Of a stretch of 64,000 nt of DNA, positions 53,018 to 61,104 are shown piece by piece. Source of the stretch: Halomonas zincidurans B6. GTDB taxonomy: Bacteria > Pseudomonadota > Gammaproteobacteria > Pseudomonadales > Halomonadaceae. The notes beneath the pieces were generated by a model. It was not told the DNA's origin, searched no databases, and saw nothing but the letters and a program-made list of their open reading frames with translations. The position numbers were made by a program, and so were the translations under genes. The stretch covers positions 682,001-746,000 of the forward strand of contig NZ_JNCK01000001.1 in assembly GCF_000731955.1 (NCBI RefSeq), read 5' to 3'. Within the stretch, counting starts at the first letter, position 1. Each line of letters starts with the position of its first letter.

Positions 53018-54661
53018 TCACAGCGACACGCCCCGTTTCCACGGGATGAAGTCGTATTGCCCCAGCTGTACCGCCTTGGGTCGGTAGCGTCCCGAGGCGG
53101 TATCGATGCATAGCTGCAGCAATTCATCGGCCAGCTCGGCGATCTGCGCCTCGCCGCGGATGATCGGGCCGGCATCGAAGTCGATGATGTCAGGCAGACG
53201 CTGGGCCATCTCGCTGTTGCTGGAGACCTTCAGCACCGGCGCGATGGGGTTGCCGGTCGGCGTGCCGAGGCCGGTCGTGAAAATCACCAGATTGGCGCCG
53301 GAGCCGACCAGGGCCGTAGTGGATTCCACGTCGTTGCCCGGCGTGCACAGCAGGTTGAGCCCCTTGCGTACGGCGGGCTCGGTGTAGTCGAGCACGTCGA
53401 CCACCAGGCTGTCGCCGCCTTTCTTGGCGGCCCCGGCAGACTTCATCGCGTCGGTGATCAGGCCGTCGCGAATGTTGCCCGGTGAGGGGTTCATGGAGAA
53501 ATGCGCGCCGACGGCGGCGGCATGCGCCTGGTAGGCATCCATCAGCGAGCGGAAACGCCCGGCGATCTGGTCATCGCGGCAGCGCGAAATCAGCTCATGC
53601 TCGACGCCGCACAGCTCGGGAAACTCGCTAAGGATGCCGCTGCCGCCCAAGGTGACCAGGCGATCGATGACGGCGCCGACCGTCGGATTGGCGGACAGCC
53701 CCGAAAAGCCGTCGGAACCGCCGCACTCGACGCCGATGGTGAGCTCCGCCAGCGACGCTGGCTGGCGCGTGATCCGGTTGGCTTCCTTCAGGCCATCGAA
53801 GATGGTGGTCAGCGCCTCGCGGATCAGGGTGTCCTCGCTGCGCGAGGCCTGCTGTTCGAAGTAATGTACCGGACGCAGCCCCTCGGGATCGCGCTCGGCC
53901 ATGGCCTGCTTGAGCATATCGATCTGTGCCTTCTGGCAGCCCAGACTGAGCACGGTCGCACCGGCCACGTTGGGATGACAGATGTAGCCGGCCAGCAGCT
54001 GGCACAGTGCCAGGGCGTCGTCGTCGGTACCCCCGCAGCCCAGGGTGTGGGTCAAAAAGCGTACGCCGTCGACGTTGGGAAACAGGCGCTCGTCGGGTGA
54101 CTGGTCAGCAGGCGATCCGCTCGCCTGGCCATGCAGCATCTCGCGGGCCATGCGCTTGTAATTGCGATAGGGATCCTCGCCGAGCGCGTCGGCGACGCAC
54201 TGGCGCAGCACCTCGATATTGCGGTTTTCGCAGAACACCAGCGGCACCACGACCCAGACGTTGGCCGTGCCGACCCGACCGTCGGGACGCTGATAGCCGT
54301 CGAAGGTGACACCCAGGAAGCGGCTGACATCCGGTGCGTTCCAATGCGCTCGGCGCGCCTGGGCATGGTCGCTGTCGGTGCTGTGCTCGAGGTTGCCGGT
54401 GGTGATCGCCCCGCCTTCGGCGATGGGTTGGGTGACCCGGCCGACGGTGACGCCGTACATGATCACCAGATCGCCCACAGCCAGTGGTCGCAGGGCGAAC
54501 TTGTGCTTGTGGCGAATGGCCTCGGTCAGGCGCACGCTACGGCCGTTGTCCTCGATCTCGATCCCGGCGGGCAAGTCCTTGAGGGCGACATGAACGTTGT
54601 CGGCGGCATGCACGCGCAGGCTGGGCCGCTGGAAGGTATCGCTGGCGATGGTCTGGCTCAT
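53018..54661 (-). CDS. UxaA/GarD-family sugar-acid dehydratase (altronate-dehydratase-like)
   Basis: A 547-residue protein with an N-terminal SAF domain (about 12-100: VHAADNVHVALKDLPAGIEI) and a C-terminal UxaA/GarD domain (about 120-545: FDGYQRPDGRVGTANVWVVV, LTHTLGCGGTDDDALALC, GVECGGSDGFSGLSANPTVG). The family dehydrates aldonates or aldarates (altronate, galactarate) using iron. It is the last gene of the minus-strand L-fuconate cluster, which already contains an enolase-type dehydratase, so this second dehydratase implies a further substrate such as an altronate- or galactonate-like acid. Confidence 0.88.
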   Translation of the reverse strand: MSQTIASDTFQRPSLRVHAADNVHVALKDLPAGIEIEDNGRSVRLTEAIRHKHKFALRPLAVGDLVIMYGVTVGRVTQPIAEGGAITTGNLEHSTDSDHAQARRAHWNAPDVSRFLGVTFDGYQRPDGRVGTANVWVVVPLVFCENRNIEVLRQCVADALGEDPYRNYKRMAREMLHGQASGSPADQSPDERLFPNVDGVRFLTHTLGCGGTDDDALALCQLLAGYICHPNVAGATVLSLGCQKAQIDMLKQAMAERDPEGLRPVHYFEQQASRSEDTLIREALTTIFDGLKEANRITRQPASLAELTIGVECGGSDGFSGLSANPTVGAVIDRLVTLGGSGILSEFPELCGVEHELISRCRDDQIAGRFRSLMDAYQAHAAAVGAHFSMNPSPGNIRDGLITDAMKSAGAAKKGGDSLVVDVLDYTEPAVRKGLNLLCTPGNDVESTTALVGSGANLVIFTTGLGTPTGNPIAPVLKVSSNSEMAQRLPDIIDFDAGPIIRGEAQIAELADELLQLCIDTASGRYRPKAVQLGQYDFIPWKRGVSL

Positions 54662-54710
54662 GCTGGCTCCTATCGGCTTGCCCGGGGCGAAGGGACAGGC
54701 CGGCTCTGGT

Positions 54711-55556
54711 TCAGTCGTCGGCGACGACGCGCTGGCACTGCTCGCCCAGACCGTCGATGCCCAGGCGCATCTGCTGGCCCGGCTTGAGATAGACGGGCGG
54801 TTGTTGACCCATGCCCACCCCGGGAGGCGTGCCGGTGGAAATCACGTCTCCCGGCTGCAGGCTCATGAAGCGGCTCAGGTAACTAATCAGAAACGGCACC
54901 TGATAGACCATGGTGCGCGTAGTGCCATGCTGATAGCGCTTGCCGTCGACCTCGAGCCACATACTCAAATCATGCGGATCGGCAATCTCGTCAGGGGTCA
55001 CCAGCCATGGGCCCAATGGGCCGAAGGTATCGCAGCCCTTGCCCTTGTCCCAACTGCCGCAGCGCTCGAGCTGAAATTCGCGCTCCGAGACGTCGTTGAC
55101 CACGCAGTATCCGGCGACATGGCTCATGGCGTCGACCTCATCGATGTAGCGACCGGCCTTGCCGATCACCACGCCGAGTTCGACCTCCCAGTCGGTCTTC
55201 TGCGAGCCGCGCGGAATCTTCACATTGTCGTTGGGGCCGCAGATGGCGCTGGTCCACTTGTTGAAGATCACCGGCTCGCTGGGCACTGCGGCACCCGTTT
55301 CCGCCGCATGGTCGGAGTAGTTGAGGCCGATGCAGATGAATTTGCCGACCTGGCCGACGCAGGGGCCGATGCGGGTATCGGCGCCGATCACGGGAAGGCT
55401 GTCGGTCGGCAGCGCCGCCAGATCGTGCAGTCGCGCGGGCGCCAGCACGTCGCTGGCGAGGTCGTCGATCTGCCCGGACAGGTCGCGAAGGGTACCGTCC
55501 TCGGCGAGCAGGGCGGGTTTTTCCTGGCCCGAAGGGCCGACGCGCAGCAGTTTCAT
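54711..55556 (-). CDS. Fumarylacetoacetase-family hydrolase, probably 2,4-diketo-3-deoxy-L-fuconate hydrolase
   Basis: A 281-residue FAH-family protein: CIGLNYSDHAAETG, EPVIFNKWTSAICGPNDNV, DWEVELGVVIGKAGRYI (with the metal-binding Glu residues) and VISTGTPPGVGMGQQPP. The N-terminus MKLLRVGPSGQEKPALLAED is that of the diketo-deoxy-fuconate hydrolase group. In the known pathway this step gives pyruvate and L-lactate. The neighbouring SDR and L-fuconate dehydratase support the specific call. The start is at 55556. Confidence 0.87.
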   Translation of the reverse strand: MKLLRVGPSGQEKPALLAEDGTLRDLSGQIDDLASDVLAPARLHDLAALPTDSLPVIGADTRIGPCVGQVGKFICIGLNYSDHAAETGAAVPSEPVIFNKWTSAICGPNDNVKIPRGSQKTDWEVELGVVIGKAGRYIDEVDAMSHVAGYCVVNDVSEREFQLERCGSWDKGKGCDTFGPLGPWLVTPDEIADPHDLSMWLEVDGKRYQHGTTRTMVYQVPFLISYLSRFMSLQPGDVISTGTPPGVGMGQQPPVYLKPGQQMRLGIDGLGEQCQRVVADD

Positions 55557-55596
55557 GCGTTGGGATTCCTTGTGGTCGAGTGAATGTCCAGCAGGG

Positions 55597-56346
55597 TCAG
55601 GCCAGCCAGCCGCCATCGATGACCGAAAAGGTACCGGTGGTATAGGCCGACTCGTCCACGGCGAGATAGGTGGCCAGTGCCGCGATTTCCTCGGGCGTGC
55701 CCAGCCGTCCCATCGGCTGGCGTGCGACGAACTCGCCATAGACCTCGTCCTGGGTGCGTCCCTGGCGGCTGGCCTGGTCGGCGATGCGTTCCATCAGCGA
55801 TGGTGAGGCGACCGTGCCCGGGCAGATCGCGTTGCAGCGTACCCCCTGGCTCAGATAATCCGCCGCCACCGACTTGGTCAATCCGAGCACGGCGGCCTTG
55901 CTCGTGCCATAGGCGAAGCGATTGGGCACGCCCTTGAGGCTTGATGCCACTGACGCCATGTTGATGATGCTGCCCCCGCCCTGGTCGAGCATGCCGGGCA
56001 GGAACGCACGGATCATGCGGTACATGGCCGTCACGTTGAGTGCCAGGGAGAATTCCCAGTCGGCCTCGTCGCACTCTAGCAGCGAGCCGCTGGCGACATG
56101 GCCAGCAACATTGAAGAGCACGTCCACGGCCGGCAGCTCCTCGGCCAGGGCCTGAATGGCAGCAGTGTCGCGCACATCCAGGTGGCGTATCTCGATGCCG
56201 GGCAATGCGGCGAGGGATTCAAGCTTGTCGGTGTCGATATCGGTGGCGATGACGCGGGCGCCTTCGGTGGCGAAGCGCAGAGCCGTGGCATGGCCAATGC
56301 CTTGGCCGGCCGCGGTGACCAATGCCGTCTTGTCTCGAAGTCGCAT
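55597..56346 (-). CDS. SDR-family 2-keto-3-deoxy-L-fuconate dehydrogenase
   Basis: A 249-residue classical short-chain dehydrogenase: cofactor loop TAAGQGIGHATAL (about 11-23), NVAGHVASG, Ser-Tyr-Lys catalytic set in NMASVASSLKGVPNRFAYGT with SKAAVLGL, and the C-terminal TGTFSVIDGGW. Its pairing with the FAH hydrolase and L-fuconate dehydratase matches the L-fuconate route, where it oxidises the C4 hydroxyl. It is the first gene of the SDR-FAH-UxaA transcript, with a GntR-type site upstream. Confidence 0.88.
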   Translation of the reverse strand: MRLRDKTALVTAAGQGIGHATALRFATEGARVIATDIDTDKLESLAALPGIEIRHLDVRDTAAIQALAEELPAVDVLFNVAGHVASGSLLECDEADWEFSLALNVTAMYRMIRAFLPGMLDQGGGSIINMASVASSLKGVPNRFAYGTSKAAVLGLTKSVAADYLSQGVRCNAICPGTVASPSLMERIADQASRQGRTQDEVYGEFVARQPMGRLGTPEEIAALATYLAVDESAYTTGTFSVIDGGWLA

Positions 56347-56370
56347 GGTGGCCTCATCATGGTATCGTTA

Positions 56371-56382
56371 TTGTATGACAGG
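56371..56382. promoter_or_regulatory. Putative GntR/FCD operator, copy B
   Basis: TTGTATGACAGG, identical to 45592-45603, 25 bp before the SDR start codon in the likely core-promoter zone. It suggests that the SDR-FAH-UxaA genes and the pdxA2 operon share a regulator. Confidence 0.5.
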
Positions 56383-56522
56383 ATAATAGCATGACTATTC
56401 TTCGAGTATGATCCACCCGCTAGCGATTTGCCACTTGCTGATGGCATGCGAGGAATCGCTTTCGTCTAACTGAAATAGCGCCCATGTGGCCAAGGGGAGC
56501 AACGGCCAATCGTCTCCGTCTC

Positions 56523-57950
56523 TCAGGCGTGGCGTGGCAAGATGCGCCCTGCGTTCATGATTTCGCCGGGGTCGATGAGTCGTTTGATGCCCTCTAGAAG
56601 CTCGTGCTCCACGAGCGACAGACCGGCTAGATAGGGCGCCTGCTTGACGCGCCCGATGCCATGTTCGGCACTGATGCTGCCGTGATGGGTATCAACAAGC
56701 TCGAACAGCACTTCCTCCAATTCATGCAGCAGGGCCTTCTTTGCCTCGAGGCCGAGTGTTGCAGGTGGCAAGAGGTTGAAATGCAAATTGCCATCGCCGA
56801 TATGGCCATACATGAGGACCTGTGTCTCCGGCGAGCGTTGCAGCATGGCTTGATGGGCCGCTTCGCAGAACGCCGTCAGAGCGGAAATCGGCAGCGAGAT
56901 ATCGGTACGCAAATGCTCACCGCGCATCTGCTGGCCTTCCAGCATGCTTTCGCGAATCTGCCATAGCTGCGCCGCCTGTGTCTCGCTGCTGGCGAGCACG
57001 CCATCCAGCACGTGACCCTTTTCCGCGCCGGTCTCGAAGAGATGCTCGATCATGGCATCTATATCTACGGGACCACTGGCCGAGACTTCCAGCAGCACAT
57101 AGATGGGATGGGCATCGCCAAGCGGGTCGGGCAAGTCCGGCGCCGCTTCGAATGCCAGCTCCATGCATACGCGGGGAATCAACTCGAATGCCGAGAGCAG
57201 GTCGCAGCAACTGCGCCGTGCCTGAGCGTACAGCGCCAGCACCGAGCCGATATCCGGCACGGCGATCAGCGCGGTGCGGCTCGTCTGCGGGCGCGGTACG
57301 AGCTTGAGCATGGCCCCCGTGACAATGCCCAGCGTGCCTTCGGCACCGATGAACAACTGCTTGAGATCGTAGCCGCGATTGTCCTTGTGCAGGGCCTGCA
57401 TACCGTTCCAGATCCGGCCATCGGGCAGTACCACCTCCAGGCCCAGTACCAGCTGGCGCATCATCCCGTAGCGCAGCACGTTGAGGCCGCCGGCATTGGT
57501 GGAGACGTTGCCGCCGATCTGACAGCTACCCTGTGCGCCGAGAGCGAGCGGGAAATAGCAGTCGGTCTCTTCGGCGGCATCCTTGACGTTCTGCAGGATG
57601 CAGCCGCTATCGACGCTCATGCTGAAATTAATGGGATCGATAGCGCGAATCTTGTTCAGTCGCTCGAGACTGATCAGCAGCTCGCGGTGTTCAGGGTCGG
57701 GTTGCGCACCGCCGACAAGGCCGGAATGGCCGCCCTGCGCCACCATGGGAATCTGGTGGCGATGACAGAATGTGACGATCTCGGCGACCTGTTCGGTGGT
57801 GCTGGGGCGGGCAACCATCCAGGGGTCGCCGCGCTTGTCGCCGGCCCAGTCGTTGGTATAACGAGGAAACTCCGAGGGGGCGTCGATAACCCCGCCGTTG
57901 CCGAGCAAGTCGCTGAGAAAGCAATGCAGTTCCGCCGTGGCGATGGGCAT
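56523..57950 (-). CDS. FAD-linked 2-hydroxyacid dehydrogenase (GlcD/D-lactate dehydrogenase type)
   Basis: A 475-residue flavoprotein. The PCMH FAD-binding domain (about 38-220) includes VAQGGHSGLVGGAQPD, LGAQGSCQIGGNVSTNAGGLNVLRYG and GAEGTLGIVTGAMLKLVP. The C-terminal FAD-oxidase domain has GHIGDGNLHFNLL and the terminal ISAEHGIGRVKQAPYL. Such enzymes oxidise D-lactate, glycolate or D-2-hydroxyglutarate to oxo acids using quinone or cytochrome. It follows dctM by 71 bp and probably handles a hydroxy acid made by or imported with this pathway. Confidence 0.9.
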   Translation of the reverse strand: MPIATAELHCFLSDLLGNGGVIDAPSEFPRYTNDWAGDKRGDPWMVARPSTTEQVAEIVTFCHRHQIPMVAQGGHSGLVGGAQPDPEHRELLISLERLNKIRAIDPINFSMSVDSGCILQNVKDAAEETDCYFPLALGAQGSCQIGGNVSTNAGGLNVLRYGMMRQLVLGLEVVLPDGRIWNGMQALHKDNRGYDLKQLFIGAEGTLGIVTGAMLKLVPRPQTSRTALIAVPDIGSVLALYAQARRSCCDLLSAFELIPRVCMELAFEAAPDLPDPLGDAHPIYVLLEVSASGPVDIDAMIEHLFETGAEKGHVLDGVLASSETQAAQLWQIRESMLEGQQMRGEHLRTDISLPISALTAFCEAAHQAMLQRSPETQVLMYGHIGDGNLHFNLLPPATLGLEAKKALLHELEEVLFELVDTHHGSISAEHGIGRVKQAPYLAGLSLVEHELLEGIKRLIDPGEIMNAGRILPRHA

Positions 57951-57992
57951 GTGATTTCTTGCTCCACTGTCATGTCGTTTATGCAGCGCGTT

Positions 57993-58002
57993 ATTGGTAC
58001 CA
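57993..58002. promoter_or_regulatory. Palindrome TTGGTACCAA before the FAD-linked dehydrogenase gene
   Basis: A perfect 10-bp palindrome in the 71 bp between dctM and the dehydrogenase gene, followed by a related TTTGTACC. It may be an operator for an internal promoter. Confidence 0.3.
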
Positions 58003-58021
58003 AGTCACTTGTTCCAAAATG

Positions 58022-59278
58022 CTATTTGTACCAGAGCACTATGCCGGGAAAGGCCAGAAACGCGATGAGCAACGCAATCAACGTGAAGTAGTAGGGAAGC
58101 AGGCTCTTGACCAGGTCTTCCAGGCTGACCCTGCCGACCCCGCATCCTACGTAAAGCACAGTGCCCACCGGTGGTGTGATGAGGCCGATGCCCAGGATGA
58201 ACGACATCATCACCCCGAAGTAGACCGGATCGATGCCGAGTTTGACCACTACGGGCGTCATCAAGGGCGCCAGGATGACCATCGCCGGGGTCAGGTCCAT
58301 GAAGAAGCCTACAACCAGTAGAAACAGCATCAATACGCTGAGGATGGCGTACTTGTTCTGGGAAAACTCCGAGAGCATGACGACGATCTGCTGAGGAATC
58401 AGGTTGGCAGTCAGCAACCAAGCCAGCACGCTGGCAAATGCCAGCAGCAGCAGGACCACCCCGGTCAAGCGGCCCGTGGAAACGCATAATGCGAAGAAAC
58501 CCTTGAGCGTCAGGCTGCGGTAAATGAACATTGACACGCCAACAGCATAGAGTAGCGCGATGGCGGCGCTTTCAGTGGGTGTGAAGACGCCGCTGAGAAT
58601 ACCCCCGACGATGATGAACGGCAGCAGCAACGCGAGCACCGAGTCCTTGAGTGCGGCGACGAGTTCCTTGAAGTCGAACGGCTGCGCGGCGCCGGTCTTC
58701 TTGGACTGGAAGTACGTCGCCAGGGCCAGGCCCATGGTGATCAGAATACCCGGCACGATACCGGCCATGAAGAGCTGCGAAATCGAGGTGCCGGTCACCA
58801 CTCCGAACAGTATCATCGGAATTGATGGGGGAATGATGATGCCCACCACCGAGGCGGCGACGACGATGGCGGTGGCGCGTGGTCCCGAATAGCCGTGTTG
58901 CTTCATCGGGTTGATCATCATGCTGCCTACCGCCGAGGCATCCGCTACGGCGGAACCGCTGATGCCGCCGAAGAACATTGACGTCAATACGGTGACTTGG
59001 CCCAGGCCGCCGGCGATGAAGCCCACCATGGCGCTGGCCAGGCGTACCAGGCGCTTGGCGATGCCGCCCGAACTCATCACCTCGCCGACGAGGATGAACA
59101 AGGGAATGGCCAGCAAGGGAAAGGAATCCAGCCCGTTGACGGCCTGCGAGACGAGGGTGGTCAGTCCATAATCGGCGACATAAAAGATGAAAAGGCTGAT
59201 CGCGGCCAAGCCAAACGAGATTGGCATGCCGATCACGATGCAGGCGAGCAGCCCCAAGAGTATGCTCCATAGGATCAT
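58022..59278 (-). CDS. dctM: TRAP transporter large permease subunit DctM (second system)
   Basis: A 418-residue DctM permease with about 12 helices: GLDSFPLLAIPLFILVGEVMS, FFGGISGSAVADASAVGSMM, ASVVGIIIPPSIPMILFGVV, SGVFTPTESAAIALLYA and IGLITPPVGTVLYVGCGVG. Length is normal. Its ATG overlaps the dctQ stop by four bases, so the two are translationally coupled. Confidence 0.95.
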   Translation of the reverse strand: MILWSILLGLLACIVIGMPISFGLAAISLFIFYVADYGLTTLVSQAVNGLDSFPLLAIPLFILVGEVMSSGGIAKRLVRLASAMVGFIAGGLGQVTVLTSMFFGGISGSAVADASAVGSMMINPMKQHGYSGPRATAIVVAASVVGIIIPPSIPMILFGVVTGTSISQLFMAGIVPGILITMGLALATYFQSKKTGAAQPFDFKELVAALKDSVLALLLPFIIVGGILSGVFTPTESAAIALLYAVGVSMFIYRSLTLKGFFALCVSTGRLTGVVLLLLAFASVLAWLLTANLIPQQIVVMLSEFSQNKYAILSVLMLFLLVVGFFMDLTPAMVILAPLMTPVVVKLGIDPVYFGVMMSFILGIGLITPPVGTVLYVGCGVGRVSLEDLVKSLLPYYFTLIALLIAFLAFPGIVLWYK

Positions 59279-59757
59279 GCCGCACCTCGTTTGAAGACGT
59301 TATAGAGAAAAAGGCTGTTGCCGATGACGGTAAGCACCGCCATGACCACCATCGCGCTATAGAGCACTGTCTGGGGTATGGCCAGGAACGGGGTCGAGCT
59401 TACGTAGCCCGAAAGGATGTCGTCGAAGCCGACGAAGATACTGATACACACCGCGTAGATGATCGTCGCCGATAGCAATGCAAAGATTTTACGCAGGGCA
59501 GATGGCGCCTTGTCCTTGAACAGGGTTACGGCGACGTGTTCGTTGGTCAGGCTGGCGATGCCAGCGCCTAGCAGCACCATCCAGATAAAGAGCAATCGTG
59601 ATATTTCCGCCGCCCAGGCAAAGGAGTAGTTGAATACGAAGCGGCCAATGACATTCATCGACACAGTGATGACCACGCCAATGACGAGGAGTCCAATAAT
59701 GACGTCCAACCCACTTATCAACTTATTCAAGTAATCATTACCCGAACGTGACTTCAT
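59275..59757 (-). CDS. dctQ: TRAP transporter small membrane subunit DctQ (second system)
   Basis: A 160-residue protein with four transmembrane helices. SMNVIGRFVFNYSFAWAAEISRLLFIWMVLLG is the DctQ signature and IASLTNEHVAVTLFKD follows. It lies between dctP and dctM in the standard order and is separated from dctP by a hairpin. Confidence 0.93.
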   Translation of the reverse strand: MKSRSGNDYLNKLISGLDVIIGLLVIGVVITVSMNVIGRFVFNYSFAWAAEISRLLFIWMVLLGAGIASLTNEHVAVTLFKDKAPSALRKIFALLSATIIYAVCISIFVGFDDILSGYVSSTPFLAIPQTVLYSAMVVMAVLTVIGNSLFLYNVFKRGAA

Positions 59758-59795
59758 GAAGCCTCCAGAGGGGAGCTGACGAATGATGCTGAAAT

Positions 59796-59821
59796 GGGGA
59801 AGGGCGTTGCCACCCTTCCCC
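59796..59821 (-). promoter_or_regulatory. Intercistronic stem-loop between dctP and dctQ (second TRAP system)
   Basis: GGGGAAGGG-CGTTGCCA-CCCTTCCCC is a perfect 9-bp stem in the gap after dctP, without a T tract. It occupies the same place as the hairpin in the first TRAP operon. Confidence 0.6.
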
Positions 59822-59850
59822 GTAGGCTTGTGGTATTGGCTTGGGGCGAC

Positions 59851-60921
59851 TTATTGCTGCGCTTGCGCCTGCTGTACTTTGGTGCGAATTTGGTCGATCA
59901 ATTCGCCGCCAATCTCGTCGCGCCAGTTTTTATAGACCGGCTCCAGCTTGTTCTGGAAGACCTTGATCTGCTCGTCGGTAAGTTCGGTGATCTGCATGCC
60001 TGAATCCTTCAGGTCCTGTTTTATCTGATCGTTCAGCGTACGGCTGACGTCACGCTGGTAGTTGCCCATCTTGGTCGCCGCGTCGCGCAGCAATTGCTGA
60101 TATTCTTCCGGCAGGCGGTCCCAGAAACGCTTGGACACCAGGGTGATAAATGGTGTGTATACGTGGTTGGTTTCAGTGGCGTAGTCTTGCACTTCATTAA
60201 ACTTCGAAGACTTGATAGTGATCCAGGGGTTTTCCTGGCCGTCGACGACCCCTTGCTCAAGCGCCGTGAACAACTCCGCGAAGGACATCGGCGTCGGATT
60301 GGCACCCAGTGTCCGCCAGATATCCATATGAAGTTCATTCTGCATGGTGCGGATTTTGAGCCCTTCGAGATCGTCAGGGCTGTCGACGGGGCGCTGGCTA
60401 TTGGTCAATTGGCGGTAGCCGTTCTCGCCCCAGCCGATGGCGACCAAGCCCTTCGATGAAGCGTCTTCGAGCATTTGCTGGCCGATTTCGCCATCGAGCA
60501 CGGCATCCGCCATCTCCGGCTTCGGAAACAAGAAGGGTAAATCGAAGACCGCGAACTTCGGGAACATGTTCACCAGCGGTGACGTAGACGGCATGGTCAT
60601 TTCCAGGGTGCCGGCTTGAAGGGCGCTGGTAGCTTGAAGATCGTCGCCTAGCTGCGCGCCGGGGAAGAGCTCGACCTGGATGTCGCCGCCGCTGCGTTGC
60701 TCGACGATTTTCTCGAAATACTCGAGGCCGCGGTATTGTGCGCCCGATTTCGTGGTGCCGATGCTGAACTTGATATTGAAATTGCCTTCGGCCTCGACCT
60801 TGTCGCCGGTGACTTCCGGTAACGGCGGCATCTCGGTCGCCGCGGAGGCGCCTAGCGCGGTGAGTCCGATAAACGCGCCGCCAACGATGGAAACAAAGCG
60901 AGTCGTTGTGGTTATTGTCAT
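59851..60921 (-). CDS. dctP: TRAP transporter substrate-binding protein DctP (second system)
   Basis: A 356-residue DctP protein with a signal peptide ending near residue 27 (GASA-ATEM). The ligand-anchoring arginine lies in LEGLKIRTMQNELHMDIWRT, followed by LFTALEQGVVDGQENPW. The start at 60921 is chosen because AGGAGG lies seven bases upstream. The genomic context (L-fuconate dehydratase upstream, SDR and FAH downstream) points to a six-carbon aldonate such as L-fuconate as ligand. Confidence 0.92.
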   Translation of the reverse strand: MTITTTTRFVSIVGGAFIGLTALGASAATEMPPLPEVTGDKVEAEGNFNIKFSIGTTKSGAQYRGLEYFEKIVEQRSGGDIQVELFPGAQLGDDLQATSALQAGTLEMTMPSTSPLVNMFPKFAVFDLPFLFPKPEMADAVLDGEIGQQMLEDASSKGLVAIGWGENGYRQLTNSQRPVDSPDDLEGLKIRTMQNELHMDIWRTLGANPTPMSFAELFTALEQGVVDGQENPWITIKSSKFNEVQDYATETNHVYTPFITLVSKRFWDRLPEEYQQLLRDAATKMGNYQRDVSRTLNDQIKQDLKDSGMQITELTDEQIKVFQNKLEPVYKNWRDEIGGELIDQIRTKVQQAQAQQ

Positions 60922-60959
60922 CCTGTCCTCCTGGAACTGATGGTTAGTGCTGGTACATG

Positions 60960-60990
60960 GGTCATGAATGACACCAATATCATCATGACC
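60960..60990. promoter_or_regulatory. Dyad GGTCATGA-N15-TCATGACC upstream of the second dctP
   Basis: Two perfectly inverted 8-bp arms (60960-60967 and 60983-60990) lie 39-69 bp before the dctP start codon. The symmetry and position suggest a regulator-binding site. Confidence 0.4.
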
Positions 60991-61104
60991 TAACGATAAA
61001 AAATTCCTGTTTCCTGTTTCCTGGGCAAGCTGCCAACAGCATGTCTGCTTTGGGCTACCTGAATGTTGAACATACACCCAGATGTCCCCGGTGTGACTTG
61101 ACCA

